From contig NC_053047.1 of the NCBI RefSeq assembly GCF_003473485.1, forward strand, positions 14,224,001 through 14,288,000: a stretch of DNA of 64,000 bases, read 5' to 3'. The notes below the pieces were generated by a model. It did not search any database and had not been told where the DNA came from. It worked only from the letters and a program-made list of their open reading frames with translations. Numbering within the stretch: position 1 is the stretch's first letter; every line of letters starts with the position of its first letter. This stretch comes from Medicago truncatula (Eukaryota > Streptophyta > Magnoliopsida > Fabales > Fabaceae). Shown here in pieces: positions 32,335-43,930 of this stretch. The translations under genes were made by a program, and so were the position numbers.

Positions 32335-32762
32335 TTTTTATCTAATTATATTTAGGTATACAATCTTAATTAATTTACACTATAGCGCTTGTAACAATTA
32401 AAATTTTACATCAAACTCAACCCATCATGATTGTGTTTGGTAACATAAAAAAGCTAGCTTATAGCTTGTTGGACTAGCTTATAAACTAGTTTTGATAGAA
32501 TGAGATGTGTTTGGATTCTCACTAGCTTTTAGCGTTTTTTAAGAAGCTAATCCAAGTAGTTTTTGAGCTTATAGCTTGTAGTTTTTTACATTTTATTCCA
32601 TTTTTAACCTTTAATATTATATTTTATTAAAAAAACTACCCACGTAAAACGGAAAAACTTCCCACGTAGTGCTTGATTTTTTTTGCAGTTTGCTTTACAT
32701 TGGTTTCTGAGCAATGCTAAATTCCACGAAGGGATTTCTACGGGAAACACGAAATAGTAGTA

Positions 32763-33057
32763 CTACCTCCGTCCCTAATTATAAGACCCTTTTGGAAGAA
32801 AAAAAATTGTCCCTTTTTATAAGACCCATTTGCTATTTCCAACTACATTAATTATTTCTTTACATACATGCCCATATTTATTATACATCTTTTTCTTCAA
32901 TCAACAATAAATAACATGTTGAAAACATAAACCAACTCTCTCTTAAAGGATAAAATTGTAAAAACAATAGTAATTACAAACATATTTAATACAAATATCC
33001 ACTATCTTAATTCCCGTTATTTTTTCAAAAGGGTCCTATAATTAGGGACGGAGGTAG
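32763..33057. mobile_element. Stowaway MITE, 295 bp, third nesting level
   Basis: It begins CTACCTCCGTCCCTAATTAT and ends with the inverse ATAATTAGGGACGGAGGTAG, flanked by TA on both sides (32761-32762 and 33058-33059). It sits inside the 1.9-kb element. Confidence 0.9.
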
Positions 33058-34107
33058 TATTTCATATCAATCTCTTTTTTTTTTTTAAACAAAAACAAAT
33101 TAAATAAGTATTTGGCGGAAAACATATGTGGGTTTGTGATATTCTTGGTTTTCGTTGATTAAGCTTTCGTGGGAACAAGCATAATCCTTCGTTTCTATTT
33201 GATTTTTTTTTTGTTCCTGTTGGTTGAAATATTGTTCTAGATTTGATTTTTTTTACACGGTCACTTTCTATTAAATTCATATCTAAATATTTATTTCTTC
33301 CTTAAAAAAAATATCTATAAATATTTATCATTATTTTTTTCTTTGAACATATTTACCGATATAAATCAAAGAAATAATTATCCATAAAATTATTTTGAAA
33401 TAAATTAAAATTATTATGATAATTTCTTAGCTAGATTATTTATGGGTAATAAAATTAATTTTTTTTATAAATTAAACATATATGTACTTTTAAGTCATTT
33501 TGTGTTTATTAGTAACTTCAAAAGTTAATTTTACCAAACACTTTAATTAAATCAGCAAGCTTTTTCATACTTTATTTCAACTAGCTTTTGAGCTTATACC
33601 TGGTAGTTTTTTTTATATTTCCTTTCAATTTTAACCCTATTAATTTAATTTAATTATTCTTTAATAAAATATGTTCATGGCTTAAAAAATAACGACCAAG
33701 TTCATAGCTTATTTTTTAATAAAACAACTGCCACGTTTTCTCCTTTGGAAAAAAATTGTCATGCTTTATCTTATTTTTAATGAACGCTTTATATATATTT
33801 CTTAAAATAAATGCTTTATATTTAACTATAACTAGTCTACGGTACGTTGTAAAATTTTATATATTCTTGCTTATATTTTTTTTTTCCACTTTTCTCTTAT
33901 TTTCGGGATTCATAAAAGTCGAGATCAATGAAATTTTGCCCACTTTTGTACAAAAAAAAAAATAAGCAGAGATCAAAATTATCGGTGAAAATTTATTGGA
34001 GACTAAAACCAAAAGTTTGGATATTTATAGGGATCCAAAACATAGTTAACCATAAATTAAAATATTAAAAAATAAATACATTAGAAAAAATATCTTTTTC
34101 TCTCGCG

Positions 34108-34111
<4 letters not shown>

Positions 34112-34171
<60 letters not shown>
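34112..34171. repeat. TA microsatellite
   Basis: About 29 TA units in a row. It lies inside the 1.9-kb element; a shorter AT run stands at 31406-31424. Confidence 0.95.
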
Positions 34172-34175
<4 letters not shown>

Positions 34176-35333
34176 ATGTCCTTTTATGTCATTTTATACT
34201 TATCAGCCACTTCAATATCTAATTTTACCTAACACTTCAATTTTAATAAACCATCTTTTCAGCTATAAGCTATCAGTTATAAGACATCAGCTATAAGCTA
34301 GTTTTTCAGATTTCAGCTAGCTTGCAGCTTATTTTTACCAAACACACCCCCACATACGTTCATAAATTTTGTTCCATTCCAAAACCTAAAACACACATAA
34401 CGTGCAATTTCTTCTTCATTCTTCTTCCCATCTTGATTGTTCAATTCTCTGTTCCAGAATTGCCGTCGTTTTCAATTATCGTGAGAATCGTTGTCGTCCT
34501 TTTGATTCCAGACATTGTGAGAATCTGTGTTGTTTTCATAATCACATCAGGTATCGTTACTTGATTTTTCATTTTCGTTTCTTTCTGACTACTATCGTGA
34601 CTTGATTGCAACCGTTTCACACTTATAATGTGACAGTGGTGACTTTCAACTTTGGCATGAATTCCAATGATGCTTCCATTTTTATTTGGGTTTTTAGTTT
34701 GATTGAGTTGTTTCATATTATATAAAATTGTATTTTATCACACATATTTTGCGTTTGATTAAGATAAATGGATCTTCAATGCGTTGATTATTAATTTTAT
34801 ATTTTGTACAATATTGATTATTAAATTTACTTTTGAAATTTGTTTTATTCAAATCATTATATTGTGTTGTTATGTTGTTTTTTTTCCTGGTGTTTTTTGT
34901 GTTGCCGAAATTAACATTTGTTGATGTTGCGAAGACGGTGTGAGGTCGGTTAAAGCTATGGAAGAGAAGAAAAAGTGAAATAAATAAATAATAAATAATG
35001 CTAATACAAACGTGAATTTCATAAGGTGAACATTAATTCGTGGATATAACTTTTGGAAACAATGGCGATCTCACGATGTCTGGAATCTAATGGACGGCAA
35101 TGATTCTCACAATAATTGGAAACGGCAGCAGTTCTGGAACGAGAGAATTGAACAATCAAGACAAAAAGAAGAATGAAGAAGAAATTGCATGTTATGTGTG
35201 TTCTAGGTTTTGGAATGGAACAAAATTTATGAGCGTATATGGTGAGTTGAATTTGATGTGAAATTTTTATTGTTATAAGCCCTATAGTGTAAATTAAGTA
35301 AGATTGTATACCTAAATATAATTAAATAAAAAA

Positions 35334-35622
35334 GGGTTAAATATGTTTTTGGTCCCTATAAATATACCAACTTTTCATTTAGTCCCTCTAAAATTCTCCT
35401 TCAACTTTTAGTCCCTATAAAATTTCTAGTCACTAGTTTTAGTCCCTATTTTTAAGTTATTTTTTTGATTTTTTAATGAAATTGTGTAGAAATGTGTAGA
35501 ATATTGTAAAAAAAATTCACAAAAAAGTTAGAATTTTTTAACAAAACACAAATTTAATATGAATTTTTAACCGTAAAAATTCATATTAAATTCATGTTTT
35601 GTTAAATAGTTCTAATTTTTTT
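35334..35622. mobile_element. Truncated Mutator-like MITE
   Basis: It begins GGGTTAAATATGTTTTTGGT, a very common left end of legume MULE-type MITEs, followed by several TTTAGTCCCT words. A central inverted repeat (35527-35560 with 35575-35622, AACAAAACA...TGTTTTGTT) marks the middle. The right half is missing because copia sequence begins. Confidence 0.7.
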
Positions 35623-35634
35623 AGGGAGAGATTC

Positions 35635-36759
35635 TTATAATATTATGAATTTTTTCGTGATGACTTGAGGAAGTATATCTAAGGTATCTCTTTAGATTCT
35701 GTGTGCTAGTTGTTTCTTCATAGGTATGTGTTCATGATCTTGGAGGAATGGTCTTATGTATCCCTCAGTTTTATAAGTATAATCATTAATTTGTTTTAGC
35801 CAAAAATTTGCTAAAGGGGGAGATTGTTGGATATTTGTATGGCTACATTGTTGCTAAAACAAATATCCTTGATGTAAGTTGGAACCAATGTTTCAACATG
35901 TGTTTAGGCATCTTTGTAAGATGTTGGATGCAATTTTCCAACATCCTGGCACGGTTCAGTGTGCTTGAGTTCTCGCCTATATGTACGTGCACCCTTTATT
36001 GTTTAAGGACACAATATTTCCTTATCTTATTGATCAAGCAACACGCATATCTTCTAAGAATTAGTTGTGGAATATTTCTAAAGTAGATATTATATTTTAG
36101 GAAATATTTATTATTGTTTAGAACGATCCTATAAATGTTCCGACATTTTAGGACTTTCAAGATTTGTTTCTGATTCTTGTTTTGCAGATTAGCTGAACCG
36201 ATGTGCTTTGTGCTGAAGCCCAACAAATTATTTAGCCCGTGCTACTTCAGTATATAAGGAAGACTTCAAGACCCAGTTATTCATTCAAGCTGTCATTCTA
36301 CAAGTTTAGATTTTTAGGGTTTGAGTCATGTATTCTGCTCTTGTATCGTTTGTGACGCAAGTTTAGAATCAACAGTGTGTTCTTTCTTGTATCGTTTGTG
36401 ATACTTGTTAGGACTGTGTGTGGGTATTGAATATTATTCTTTGTGCTACGCCGAAGTTGTGAAACAAGCTGTTAGTTGTTTGTGTTGAAAGATAACTTCT
36501 ACTTTTGTTTTGGTTTAGGTCTGATAGGTCACTAGGGCTGTGACTGACCATTAGGATAGTGAGATGGGACGGGTAGGTCCTCGGTCATATAGTGTAAACA
36601 ATGAGCTTGATGAGAGCTATTGAATAAGGACTACACTAGTGGATTTCCTTCCTGGCTTGGTAGAATCAACAGTGTGTTCTTTCTTGTTTATCGCGTGATG
36701 TTGAAACATTAATCGTAACATTGCAAACGCTGAAACATCATTCAGAACATATTAAAACA
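35635..36759 (+). mobile_element. Copia-type 3' end with one LTR
   Basis: A polypurine tract AAAGGGGGAGAT (35813-35824) is followed at once by TGTTGGATATTTG, a typical start of a long copia LTR. The LTR holds a TATATAAGG box near 36251 and runs to about 36759 (TTCAGAACA). About 190 bp of internal sequence precede it, cut at the truncated MITE. No coding part is left. The LTR end is approximate. Confidence 0.6.
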
Positions 36760-36769
36760 AGTGCGCTAG

Positions 36770-37076
36770 AATTTCATAAGGTGAATCAACCCTCAAACCC
36801 AAGTGTTTGTTGCCAAGAGACAAACTTTATATAAACCCTAGTTTTGTTGTTGCCTTTCTAAACCCTTATTTCAGCCCCTCTATCTCAAGGTTTGCTCTGA
36901 TACAAAGCCTATATTTATATAAAAAGAATCCTCAATAAAACTGGAACAAATCTAGGCCCGAAAATACGTTTCTATTTTATTTCCTGCTGTCAAAATCGGC
37001 CACCGAACCCTGAAAATCGACCACCGATTTTCTGCTTCCAAAATTCCAATTTCTTCAATTTTAAGGCACTTTCACA
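36770..37076 (-). mobile_element. Partial LTR related to the intact copia element, inverted
   Basis: The minus strand begins TGTGAAAGTGCCTTAAAATT and then follows the order of the intact copia LTR: a part with ATCG...CGAT words, ACGTATTTTCGGGC, a TATATAAATA box, GCTTTGTATCAGA, AACTAGGGTTTATA, CTCTTGGCAACAA and GATTCACCTTA. It stops there, so the last part of the LTR is lost. It is a diverged member of the same family. Confidence 0.7.
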
Positions 37077-38620
37077 ACAAACAACAAAAACCGAATTTCA
37101 GCATACGATAGGTCGACTTATGCACGTTTCAGGCCTTTGTGTTAGAACTACCATTGAGAATATTTGCGGTCATTGCTTTCAACTATAATTTTCTTAGAAG
37201 GGCTTGTTCAATGCAAAACCTCAATTCAACTATGATAACTTTAACTATGCTTCACCTAAAATTATTAATTGCCTTCACCTGAGAATAAGTTAATGTGAAT
37301 ACTACTACACACAAGTTTCATGAATAATCTTTCAAAATTATTAATTTCTGATTAATCTTTTCTACATGTAGTGGTTATAAGTCATCGATTATTTATTACT
37401 TGACGTGTTGATTGCTCCGAGAGTTTCGAAGTCTTTTCTTTTTTACAAAAATAAACAATATTATTCATTCATTCAAATTGATAGTGTACATAAATATAAA
37501 ATAAATCCAAATTCGCTAAAAACAAAAGGATGAATCTGTGAACAAACTCACAACATCCATGTTAATAGCATAAAACTGGAAAAATACATATGCCTACAAA
37601 TTTGACTAATATGACTATATTCATGTCTCCGGAATACTCATGTCTCCGGATCTGCAACGTTGACGACGCCAAAGTCATTGATCAGATTTGCACTTGCTCA
37701 AAGCAAATCTTCCAACCTGAATCAAATAAACACTGCACTAAGACGGAAAATAAAAAACACACCGCACAAAGACGGAAAATCAAAACAAATAGAGTTCCAA
37801 TGAGTCTTCAACTATCGTCAATTTTCTAAATATTGTGCAAATCTTTTTAATTGTCATCTTGTTTTTCTCAAATGAGACTTCAACTATTTCTCCCTCTTCA
37901 CCTCTCATCAGCATTCCAACGAGTCTTACACTTTTTAGTAACCAATGATATTTTTTTTAGTATTTTATTATTCTACATGATACTAACTACATGAAAACCA
38001 ACTCAAAAAGAAAAGGTACTAATACTTACACATAAATTAAAATGACTCTAAAACTAAACTAAAAATCCTATATAATTCTAGTCATCAGCCTTAAAAATCA
38101 CATCCCAAACTTAAAAAAAAAAAAAAAAAAAAATTGCTATGGAGGATTTGCATAAATGTCTTCCAAGCAACTGTAGATAGCTTACATATTTTCTCCAGAG
38201 TGTCTGAATAGCGTACAATGCTGGGAGCAGGTAAGGTTATTGATAATGAAATGTGACAAACTTTTTCCTATAAGCAGGTAAGGTCTGCCTGTAAAGTCTA
38301 TTTTTCATTACATATAATAATATTTATTTGCCGCCTTAATTGACTTCTTCTCTAATGAAGCACACATAATAATAAACGAGCAATTGAATTCAAGTGGTCA
38401 ATAAATTTTCTTAAATGACGAATTATTTGGGAAAACTCAAGTACGATTTTTGGGTGAAACAATTTTTGTCTAGACTATACTTCTCTCACAGCCGAACTTC
38501 AGATTACTCAGGCTCTCTTAGCTTGAAACTGGAGGGTTAAAAAAAAAATGCACACAAAAATCAATATAGACTCGTAGCAATTGGCTATATTATATAATAT
38601 TGGACTCTAAAGACTCGAGT
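37077..38620. other. Non-coding stretch upstream of RLP2
   Basis: No gene recognised. A 79-codon open frame at 37590-37829 has no family features. From about 38270 the sequence resembles the region upstream of RLP3 near 55140-55240 (GTCTATTTTTCATTACATA compared with GTCTATTTTCGTTTTCATT), so the duplicated unit includes some upstream DNA. Confidence 0.5.
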
Positions 38621-38650
38621 ATATTATAAATTCAGCTATTGTGAATGTAA
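38621..38650 (+). promoter_or_regulatory. Conserved core promoter of RLP2
   Basis: ATATTATAAATTCAGCTATT and GTGAATGTAA match the regions before RLP1 and RLP3. The spacing to the start (about 57 bases) is longer than in RLP3. Confidence 0.6.
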
Positions 38651-38706
38651 CAACACACAACAATCAATCAAATTACAAATATATCTTGATAAATAACTTG
38701 TGATCG

Positions 38707-41700
38707 ATGACCACAATGCCAATGATGAATCCATCTTGTTTGAAATTGATACAAACAATATTTCTCATGTGTTTGGCGTTGCAAGCAGACCTTGTTTGTT
38801 CAAAAGAGGTTGTTAGGTGCATACAAAGTGAGAGACAGGCACTCCTTAAATTCAAGGCTGGCCTTATTGATGTGAATGGCATGTTGTCATCTTGGACAAC
38901 GGCAGATTGCTGCCAATGGTATGGAATTCGTTGCAGCAACCTCACTGGCCATGTACTTATGCTCGATCTTCATGGTGATTATAACAAGAATGAAGATCAA
39001 TTTTATATCGGAGGTGATGTCGACAAGTCAGTGATGGAGTTGAAGCAATTAAAGTATTTGAACTTCAGTGGGAATTATTTTAAAGGCAGTAATAGTTTAG
39101 GTTTTTTTGGTTCTCTAAGAAACATAAGATACCTTGACCTTTCACGTTGTCGCTTTGGTGGAAAAATTTCAATTCAATTTGAGTCTCTTCCGCATTTGAA
39201 ATATTTGAGTCTTTCCTCGAATGATCTCGATGGTTTGATTCCTCATCAACTTGGAAATCTCTCCAATGTTCGATTTATTGATCTAAGCAACAATCATTTA
39301 GAAGGAAGCATTCCATCTAAACTCGGAAATCTCTCCAACTTGCAATTTCTTGATCTCAGCTACAATCGTTTGGAAGGAAGCATACCATCCCAACTTGAAA
39401 ATCTCTCCAACTTGAAATTTCTTCATCTCAAAAACAATGATTTGGAAGGAAGGATTCCATCCCAACTTGGAAATCTCTCCAACTTGCAATTTCTTGATCT
39501 CTTTGGAAATTCTTTAAAAGGAAAAATACCATATCAACTTGGAAAGCTTACAAACCTACAAGATCTTTATCTTGGAGGAGGATATGGTGATAGTACTCTG
39601 ATAATTGACAACGAGGATCACAGTGGAGGTAAGTGGTTGTTGAATCTAACTTCTTTAACCCATCTTCAGATGTTGTCAATATCTAATCTTGATAGATTTA
39701 ATAGTTGGTTGCAATTGGTTGGTAAGCTACCAAAACTGAAAGAACTAAGTTTAGAAAGTTGTGGTCTTTCTGATCATATTACTCTTTCATCGAGTCCTTT
39801 AAATCTTAACTTTTCCAGTTCTCTCTCTATCCTTGACCTCTCTCGGAACAACTTTGTGTCATTCAGTATTTTTGAGTGGGTGTCGAAAATTAGTCCCAAT
39901 CTTACTCATCTTGACCTTAGGGGTAATCAGTTGGTTAATCCCACACCAAAATATTTTGCCACGAAAATGATTAGCAGGCTTCCAAATTTGAGAGAACTAA
40001 TATTATATGATAACATGTTCACATCATTCATGGTATTCCAGTGGCTTTCAAACATAAGTTCCAATCTTGTTAAGCTTGACCTTTCCAACAACCTCTTGGA
40101 GGATTCTCCATCATATGACTATGACATAGTTATGAGGTCTCTTGAGGAACTTGACCTATCACAAAATAGTTTGAAGGGTGGGATGTTTAAATCCATCAGA
40201 AATATATGCACCTTACGTTCTTTAGATCTGAATTTAAACAATTTCACCCAAGGCCTTCAATCAATTATTCATGATTTGTCTAGTGGTTGTGTTAGAAACT
40301 CACTTCAATGGTTAAATCTTTATTCTAGTAAAATCACTGGAACTGTACCTGATCTTTCTATGTTCACATCATTAAAATTTTTGGATCTTTCTAATAATCT
40401 ACTGAGTGGAAAGATTCCTGAAGGTAGTAGCTTGCCATGTCAAATGGAAGATTTTTCCATTGCAGCAAACTCTTTAGATGGAAGAATTCCAAAATCGTTT
40501 TGGATGAATGCATGTAAGTTGAAGTCATTGGATCTTACAAGCAATAGTTTCAGTGATGAGCTTCAAGTAATAATCCATCATTTATCTAGATGTGCTAGAT
40601 ACTCACTCCAACAATTATATTTGAGATTTAATCAAATCAATGGAACACTACCTGATCTCTCAATATTCTCATTCTTGGAAATATTTGATATTTCTAAAAA
40701 TAAGCTAAACGGGGAGATACATGAAGATATTCGGTTTCCAACTAAACTAAGGACACTACGGATGGATTCAAACTCTTTACATGGTGTGATCTCTGAATTC
40801 CATTTTTCTGGTATGTCAATGTTAAAGGAATTAGACTTGTCTGACAATTCACTAGTATTGAGATTTACCGAAAACTGGGTCCCGCCTTTTCAGTTGCAAA
40901 CTATAGGATTGGGATCTTGCAAACTTGGTCTTACATTTCCAAAATGGATTCAGACACAAAATCACTTTCAGGATATTGATATTTCTAATTCTGGAATTTC
41001 AGATAATGTTCCCGAGTGGTTTTGGGCTAAACTATCATCACAAGAGTGCAAGACAATCAACATTTCATACAACAATCTCAAAGGATTAATTCCGAATCTT
41101 CATGTAAAAAATCATTGTTCTTTTTTATCTCTTGCATCAAATCAATTTGAAGGCTCCATTCCACCATTTCTCAGAGGTTCTGTATCTATTGATTTGTCCA
41201 AAAACAAATTCTCTAACTCTATTCAATTTTTATGTGAAAATGGTATAGATGAAGCGTTAGGCCAGTTTGACCTTTCAAATAATCAATTATCTGGAAGAAT
41301 TCCAGATTGTTGGAGAAATTTCAAATCATTAGCTTATGTAGATTTGAGCCACAACAATTTTTCAGGGAAAATTCCTTCTTCAATGGGATCACTCGTAGAA
41401 CTGCAAGCATTAATGTTGAGGAACAACAGTTTAATGGAGGATATCCCTTTCTCCTTAATGAACTGCACAAAGTTAGTAATGCTGGATTTGAGAGAAAATG
41501 GATTAGAAGGACTGATCCCTTATTGGATTGGAAGTGAATTAAAAGAGTTGCAAGTTTTAAGCTTACAAAGGAATCACTTCTTTGGAAGTTTCCCCCTCGA
41601 ACTTTGCTACCTACAAAACATCCAACTCTTTGATGTATCATTGAACAATCTATCTGGAGGGATTCCCAAATGCATTCAAAATTTCACTTCAATGAGTGTT

Positions 41701-42417
41701 AAAGGTTCATCACAAGGTTTTGCCAATCATCGGTATGTTACCAACAAAGGATTTACAGAAATGGATATTCCATATGAATTGAATGCACTCTTAACATGGA
41801 AAGGTGTAGAACAAGTGTTCAACAACAATCAATTGTTTCTTCTAAAAAGTGTAGATCTCTCGAGCAATCACTTTTCACAAGAGATTCCACCTGAAATAGC
41901 TAATTTGATTCAATTGGTCTCATTGAACTTATCAAGAAATAACTTCACAGGGAAAATTCCTTCAAGAATTGGAAAGCTAACATCACTTGACTTTCTTGAT
42001 TTGTCTAGAAATAAGTTGATTGGTTCAATTCCTTCTAGTCTTTCTCAAATAGACCGGCTTGGTGTGTTAGATTTGTCACATAACCAATTATCTGGAGAGA
42101 TTCCAAAGAGTACACAACTACAAAGTTTCAATGCCTCAAATTACGAAGATAATCTTGATCTTTGTGGACCACCACTTGTAAACTTGTGCGTCAAAGGGGA
42201 GCCACCACATGAACCAAATGGAAAAATTCAAGACGATGAAGATTTGCTTCTCAATCGTGGATTTTACATAAGCCTGACATTTGGATTTATTATAGGCTTT
42301 TGGGGAGTATTTGGTTCAATCCTAATCAAGCGTTCTTGGCGACATGCTTATTTCAAGTTCTTGAACAATTTAGTGGATGATATTTACGTGAAATGCAGAT
42401 GGTGGCTCAAAGATTAA
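38707..42417 (+). CDS. LRR receptor-like protein (RLP2), no kinase domain
   Basis: A single exon of 1236 residues with the same plan as RLP1. The signal peptide covers about 1-31 (TIFLMCLALQADLVC). The LRR cap has C38 and a CC pair after SSWTTAD. About 35 LRRs precede the island domain (about 988-1042, ending LLTWKGVEQVF), and four follow. An acidic linker (IQDDEDLLLN) leads into a transmembrane helix at about 1185-1207 and a 29-residue tail with YFKF. The N-terminal LRR region has four 72-bp units of GNLSN type at 39255-39540, where RLP1 has one and RLP3 two. It also keeps an LRR pair (PNLTHLDLRGNQL, NLRELILYDNMF) that RLP1 lacks. The gene is intact and is the longest of the three. Its ligand is unknown. 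Confidence 0.93.
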   Translation: MTTMPMMNPSCLKLIQTIFLMCLALQADLVCSKEVVRCIQSERQALLKFKAGLIDVNGMLSSWTTADCCQWYGIRCSNLTGHVLMLDLHGDYNKNEDQFYIGGDVDKSVMELKQLKYLNFSGNYFKGSNSLGFFGSLRNIRYLDLSRCRFGGKISIQFESLPHLKYLSLSSNDLDGLIPHQLGNLSNVRFIDLSNNHLEGSIPSKLGNLSNLQFLDLSYNRLEGSIPSQLENLSNLKFLHLKNNDLEGRIPSQLGNLSNLQFLDLFGNSLKGKIPYQLGKLTNLQDLYLGGGYGDSTLIIDNEDHSGGKWLLNLTSLTHLQMLSISNLDRFNSWLQLVGKLPKLKELSLESCGLSDHITLSSSPLNLNFSSSLSILDLSRNNFVSFSIFEWVSKISPNLTHLDLRGNQLVNPTPKYFATKMISRLPNLRELILYDNMFTSFMVFQWLSNISSNLVKLDLSNNLLEDSPSYDYDIVMRSLEELDLSQNSLKGGMFKSIRNICTLRSLDLNLNNFTQGLQSIIHDLSSGCVRNSLQWLNLYSSKITGTVPDLSMFTSLKFLDLSNNLLSGKIPEGSSLPCQMEDFSIAANSLDGRIPKSFWMNACKLKSLDLTSNSFSDELQVIIHHLSRCARYSLQQLYLRFNQINGTLPDLSIFSFLEIFDISKNKLNGEIHEDIRFPTKLRTLRMDSNSLHGVISEFHFSGMSMLKELDLSDNSLVLRFTENWVPPFQLQTIGLGSCKLGLTFPKWIQTQNHFQDIDISNSGISDNVPEWFWAKLSSQECKTINISYNNLKGLIPNLHVKNHCSFLSLASNQFEGSIPPFLRGSVSIDLSKNKFSNSIQFLCENGIDEALGQFDLSNNQLSGRIPDCWRNFKSLAYVDLSHNNFSGKIPSSMGSLVELQALMLRNNSLMEDIPFSLMNCTKLVMLDLRENGLEGLIPYWIGSELKELQVLSLQRNHFFGSFPLELCYLQNIQLFDVSLNNLSGGIPKCIQNFTSMSVKGSSQGFANHRYVTNKGFTEMDIPYELNALLTWKGVEQVFNNNQLFLLKSVDLSSNHFSQEIPPEIANLIQLVSLNLSRNNFTGKIPSRIGKLTSLDFLDLSRNKLIGSIPSSLSQIDRLGVLDLSHNQLSGEIPKSTQLQSFNASNYEDNLDLCGPPLVNLCVKGEPPHEPNGKIQDDEDLLLNRGFYISLTFGFIIGFWGVFGSILIKRSWRHAYFKFLNNLVDDIYVKCRWWLKD
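39241..39540 (+). repeat. 72-bp tandem repeats encoding LRR units in RLP2
   Basis: The word AAATCTCTCCAA recurs at 39255, 39327, 39399 and 39471, exactly 72 bp apart, so each unit adds one 24-residue LRR in frame. The high similarity at DNA level points to recent expansion by unequal exchange. Confidence 0.9.
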
Positions 42418-42834
42418 TAGGTAATAATTTTTTAACTCTAGGAAGATGAATGGTTTATCCTCTTTTATGAATGTTTTGCGAATTATTTGCATTGTAACTC
42501 TAGTAAGATGATTTCTTCTTACCTCCAACATGTCTCAAAACACTTGATTTGTCTTGATTACAAAATTTGGACTTGCAAAAGACACCCTATTTTACACGTC
42601 CGTATTTTGTAATTTGGACAAATTGTGTGTTTTAATAGATGTTAAGGGGCGAGGAGAAACTATCCTATCAGAAATAGATTGATGGGGTGTTTCTCTTATG
42701 TAGTAGTCTCTTGTTGAATTGAGTTTGCAACTTGCAATTTCTTTTGTATTCTGTGTAATTTATTTATGCCATAAACATTGGTGAAGTATTCTACAAGTAG
42801 AAAATACATGTGTCATTTTTCTCATGTAATCAAC
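42418..42834 (+). other. 3' region of RLP2
   Basis: Matches the sequence after RLP1 and RLP3; probable 3' UTR and flank. Confidence 0.6.
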
Positions 42835-43930
42835 TTGCATGATACTAACTACATGAAAACCAACTGAAAATTGAAGGGAAATGATTTATTTTACCGAATC
42901 ACAAGTTCTCAATGTTTTCCAATTACCTTACTGAGACTGAAAAAAAAAATCAGTTTCTCCTGTACTTCCATATCACAAAAATACCCTCCTAATAGTTCTC
43001 GCAGCAGCGCTGGATATTAACAGTCGGACCAAGTAAGCTGGCAGTTGAAGTATTTACAGCCGGGAGCTGAAATTTACATATATAGTCATGCATCAGAAGT
43101 CATGAAGAATATGAAAATCTGAAATTGTTTATGACTTAGAACTTATCTATGTTGGAGAAAATGGGTCAGTTGTTCAGTGGTTTAGATTTACCACAGAAAG
43201 CACTTATATCATTTGTGACTTGGATGGTAGGGTATAAACTTTCGACGTACTTCAATGGAGAAACTAAAAAGGAATATGTAATGTGAATCATGTAATATGC
43301 ATCAATTCTGAGCGCAAGTTCCTTAATAGAGGTTAGTGTAATTAGTTTCCTTTTCCCAACCTTCTCAGAACATTTTACTTTGATTTTCATAACAGTGGGA
43401 TTTTACTTTGTTTTAAAAGAAGTTGGTGACACTTTTTGTATTGGTGTTAACCCTCCGGTTCTTAGGGCGATGGGGTCTTAGTAATCGGAGTTTTCTGGGA
43501 GGAAGTGACATATAGTTTCAAATATGAGATATGCTAGCCAAATTAAGCGAATTGTGTGGAAACGGTGCTGAGAGGGGTGAACAAAGAGAAGCTGAAGATG
43601 CAAGTTAAAGATGGTAGCTTATTGATAAGCTGGGAGAGGCTGAAGGAGAATAATGATTAAAATTACAAGCGGAACTGCGTCGAGATGGTCTACAGTGACT
43701 TTGTGGTGCACTTTTTGCTGCCGGAGGATGGAAACACCAAGCAGATTGGGAGTGAATCTTTGTAGCAGAGACCTTTATGAACAACAAAAATACTGAAACT
43801 CCATAATATGTCAAAGTGTCGGAGAAATGGAAGCATTTCTTAGAGAGTAACACAATTTGTTTATTACAAATCCCAACTACATGAATTATTTGAGAATTAT
43901 CGGACACTAAATGTGAATATCTACGTGTTA
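42835..43930. repeat. RLP-associated module, copy C
   Basis: It has the same opening (ACCCTCCTAATAGTTCTCGC, 42973) and closing segments as copies B and D. The middle part with AGTTTCACCGTAGCAGCC is deleted, so the copy is shorter. The frame that is open in B and D is broken here by a 1-bp loss near 43622 and a TAA near 43652. Its 5' flank (GATACTAACTACATGAAAAC, 42840) is shared with 37979 and, in part, with 63770. Confidence 0.7.

Larger units (their letters stand above)
32424..34350. mobile_element. 1.9-kb element with TGTGTTTGGTAA ends, inserted in the left arm
   Basis: Left end TGTGTTTGGTAACATAAAAA (from 32432) and right end ATTTTTACCAAACACA (to 34346) are inverse, and AAGCTAGCTTATAGCT recurs near both. 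Comparison with the undisturbed right arm of the outer element places the insertion between AACTCAACCC and CCCACATACG. No transposase is visible. An exact target duplication is unclear. Confidence 0.65.
32335..35333. mobile_element. Fold-back element, interrupted by a second element
   Basis: Inverted arms can be followed from 32335-32423 to 35333-35235 (TTTAGGTATACAATCTTA near 32351) and, after the insertion, from 34350-34560 to 35230-35045 (ATGTGTGTTCTAGGTTTTGG is the inverse of the 34375-34400 region). Without the 1.9-kb insert the element is about 1.07 kb. The loop (34560-35045) is AT-rich and non-coding. Confidence 0.75.

Noticed and set aside
34322-34716. Overlapping frames of 67-91 codons on both strands
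   Set aside because: They lie in the inverted arm of a fold-back element and are mirrored in decayed form at 35045-35230; no domain is recognised.
39298-39489. 63-codon minus-strand frame within RLP2
   Set aside because: It is a shadow of the 72-bp LRR repeats of the plus-strand gene.
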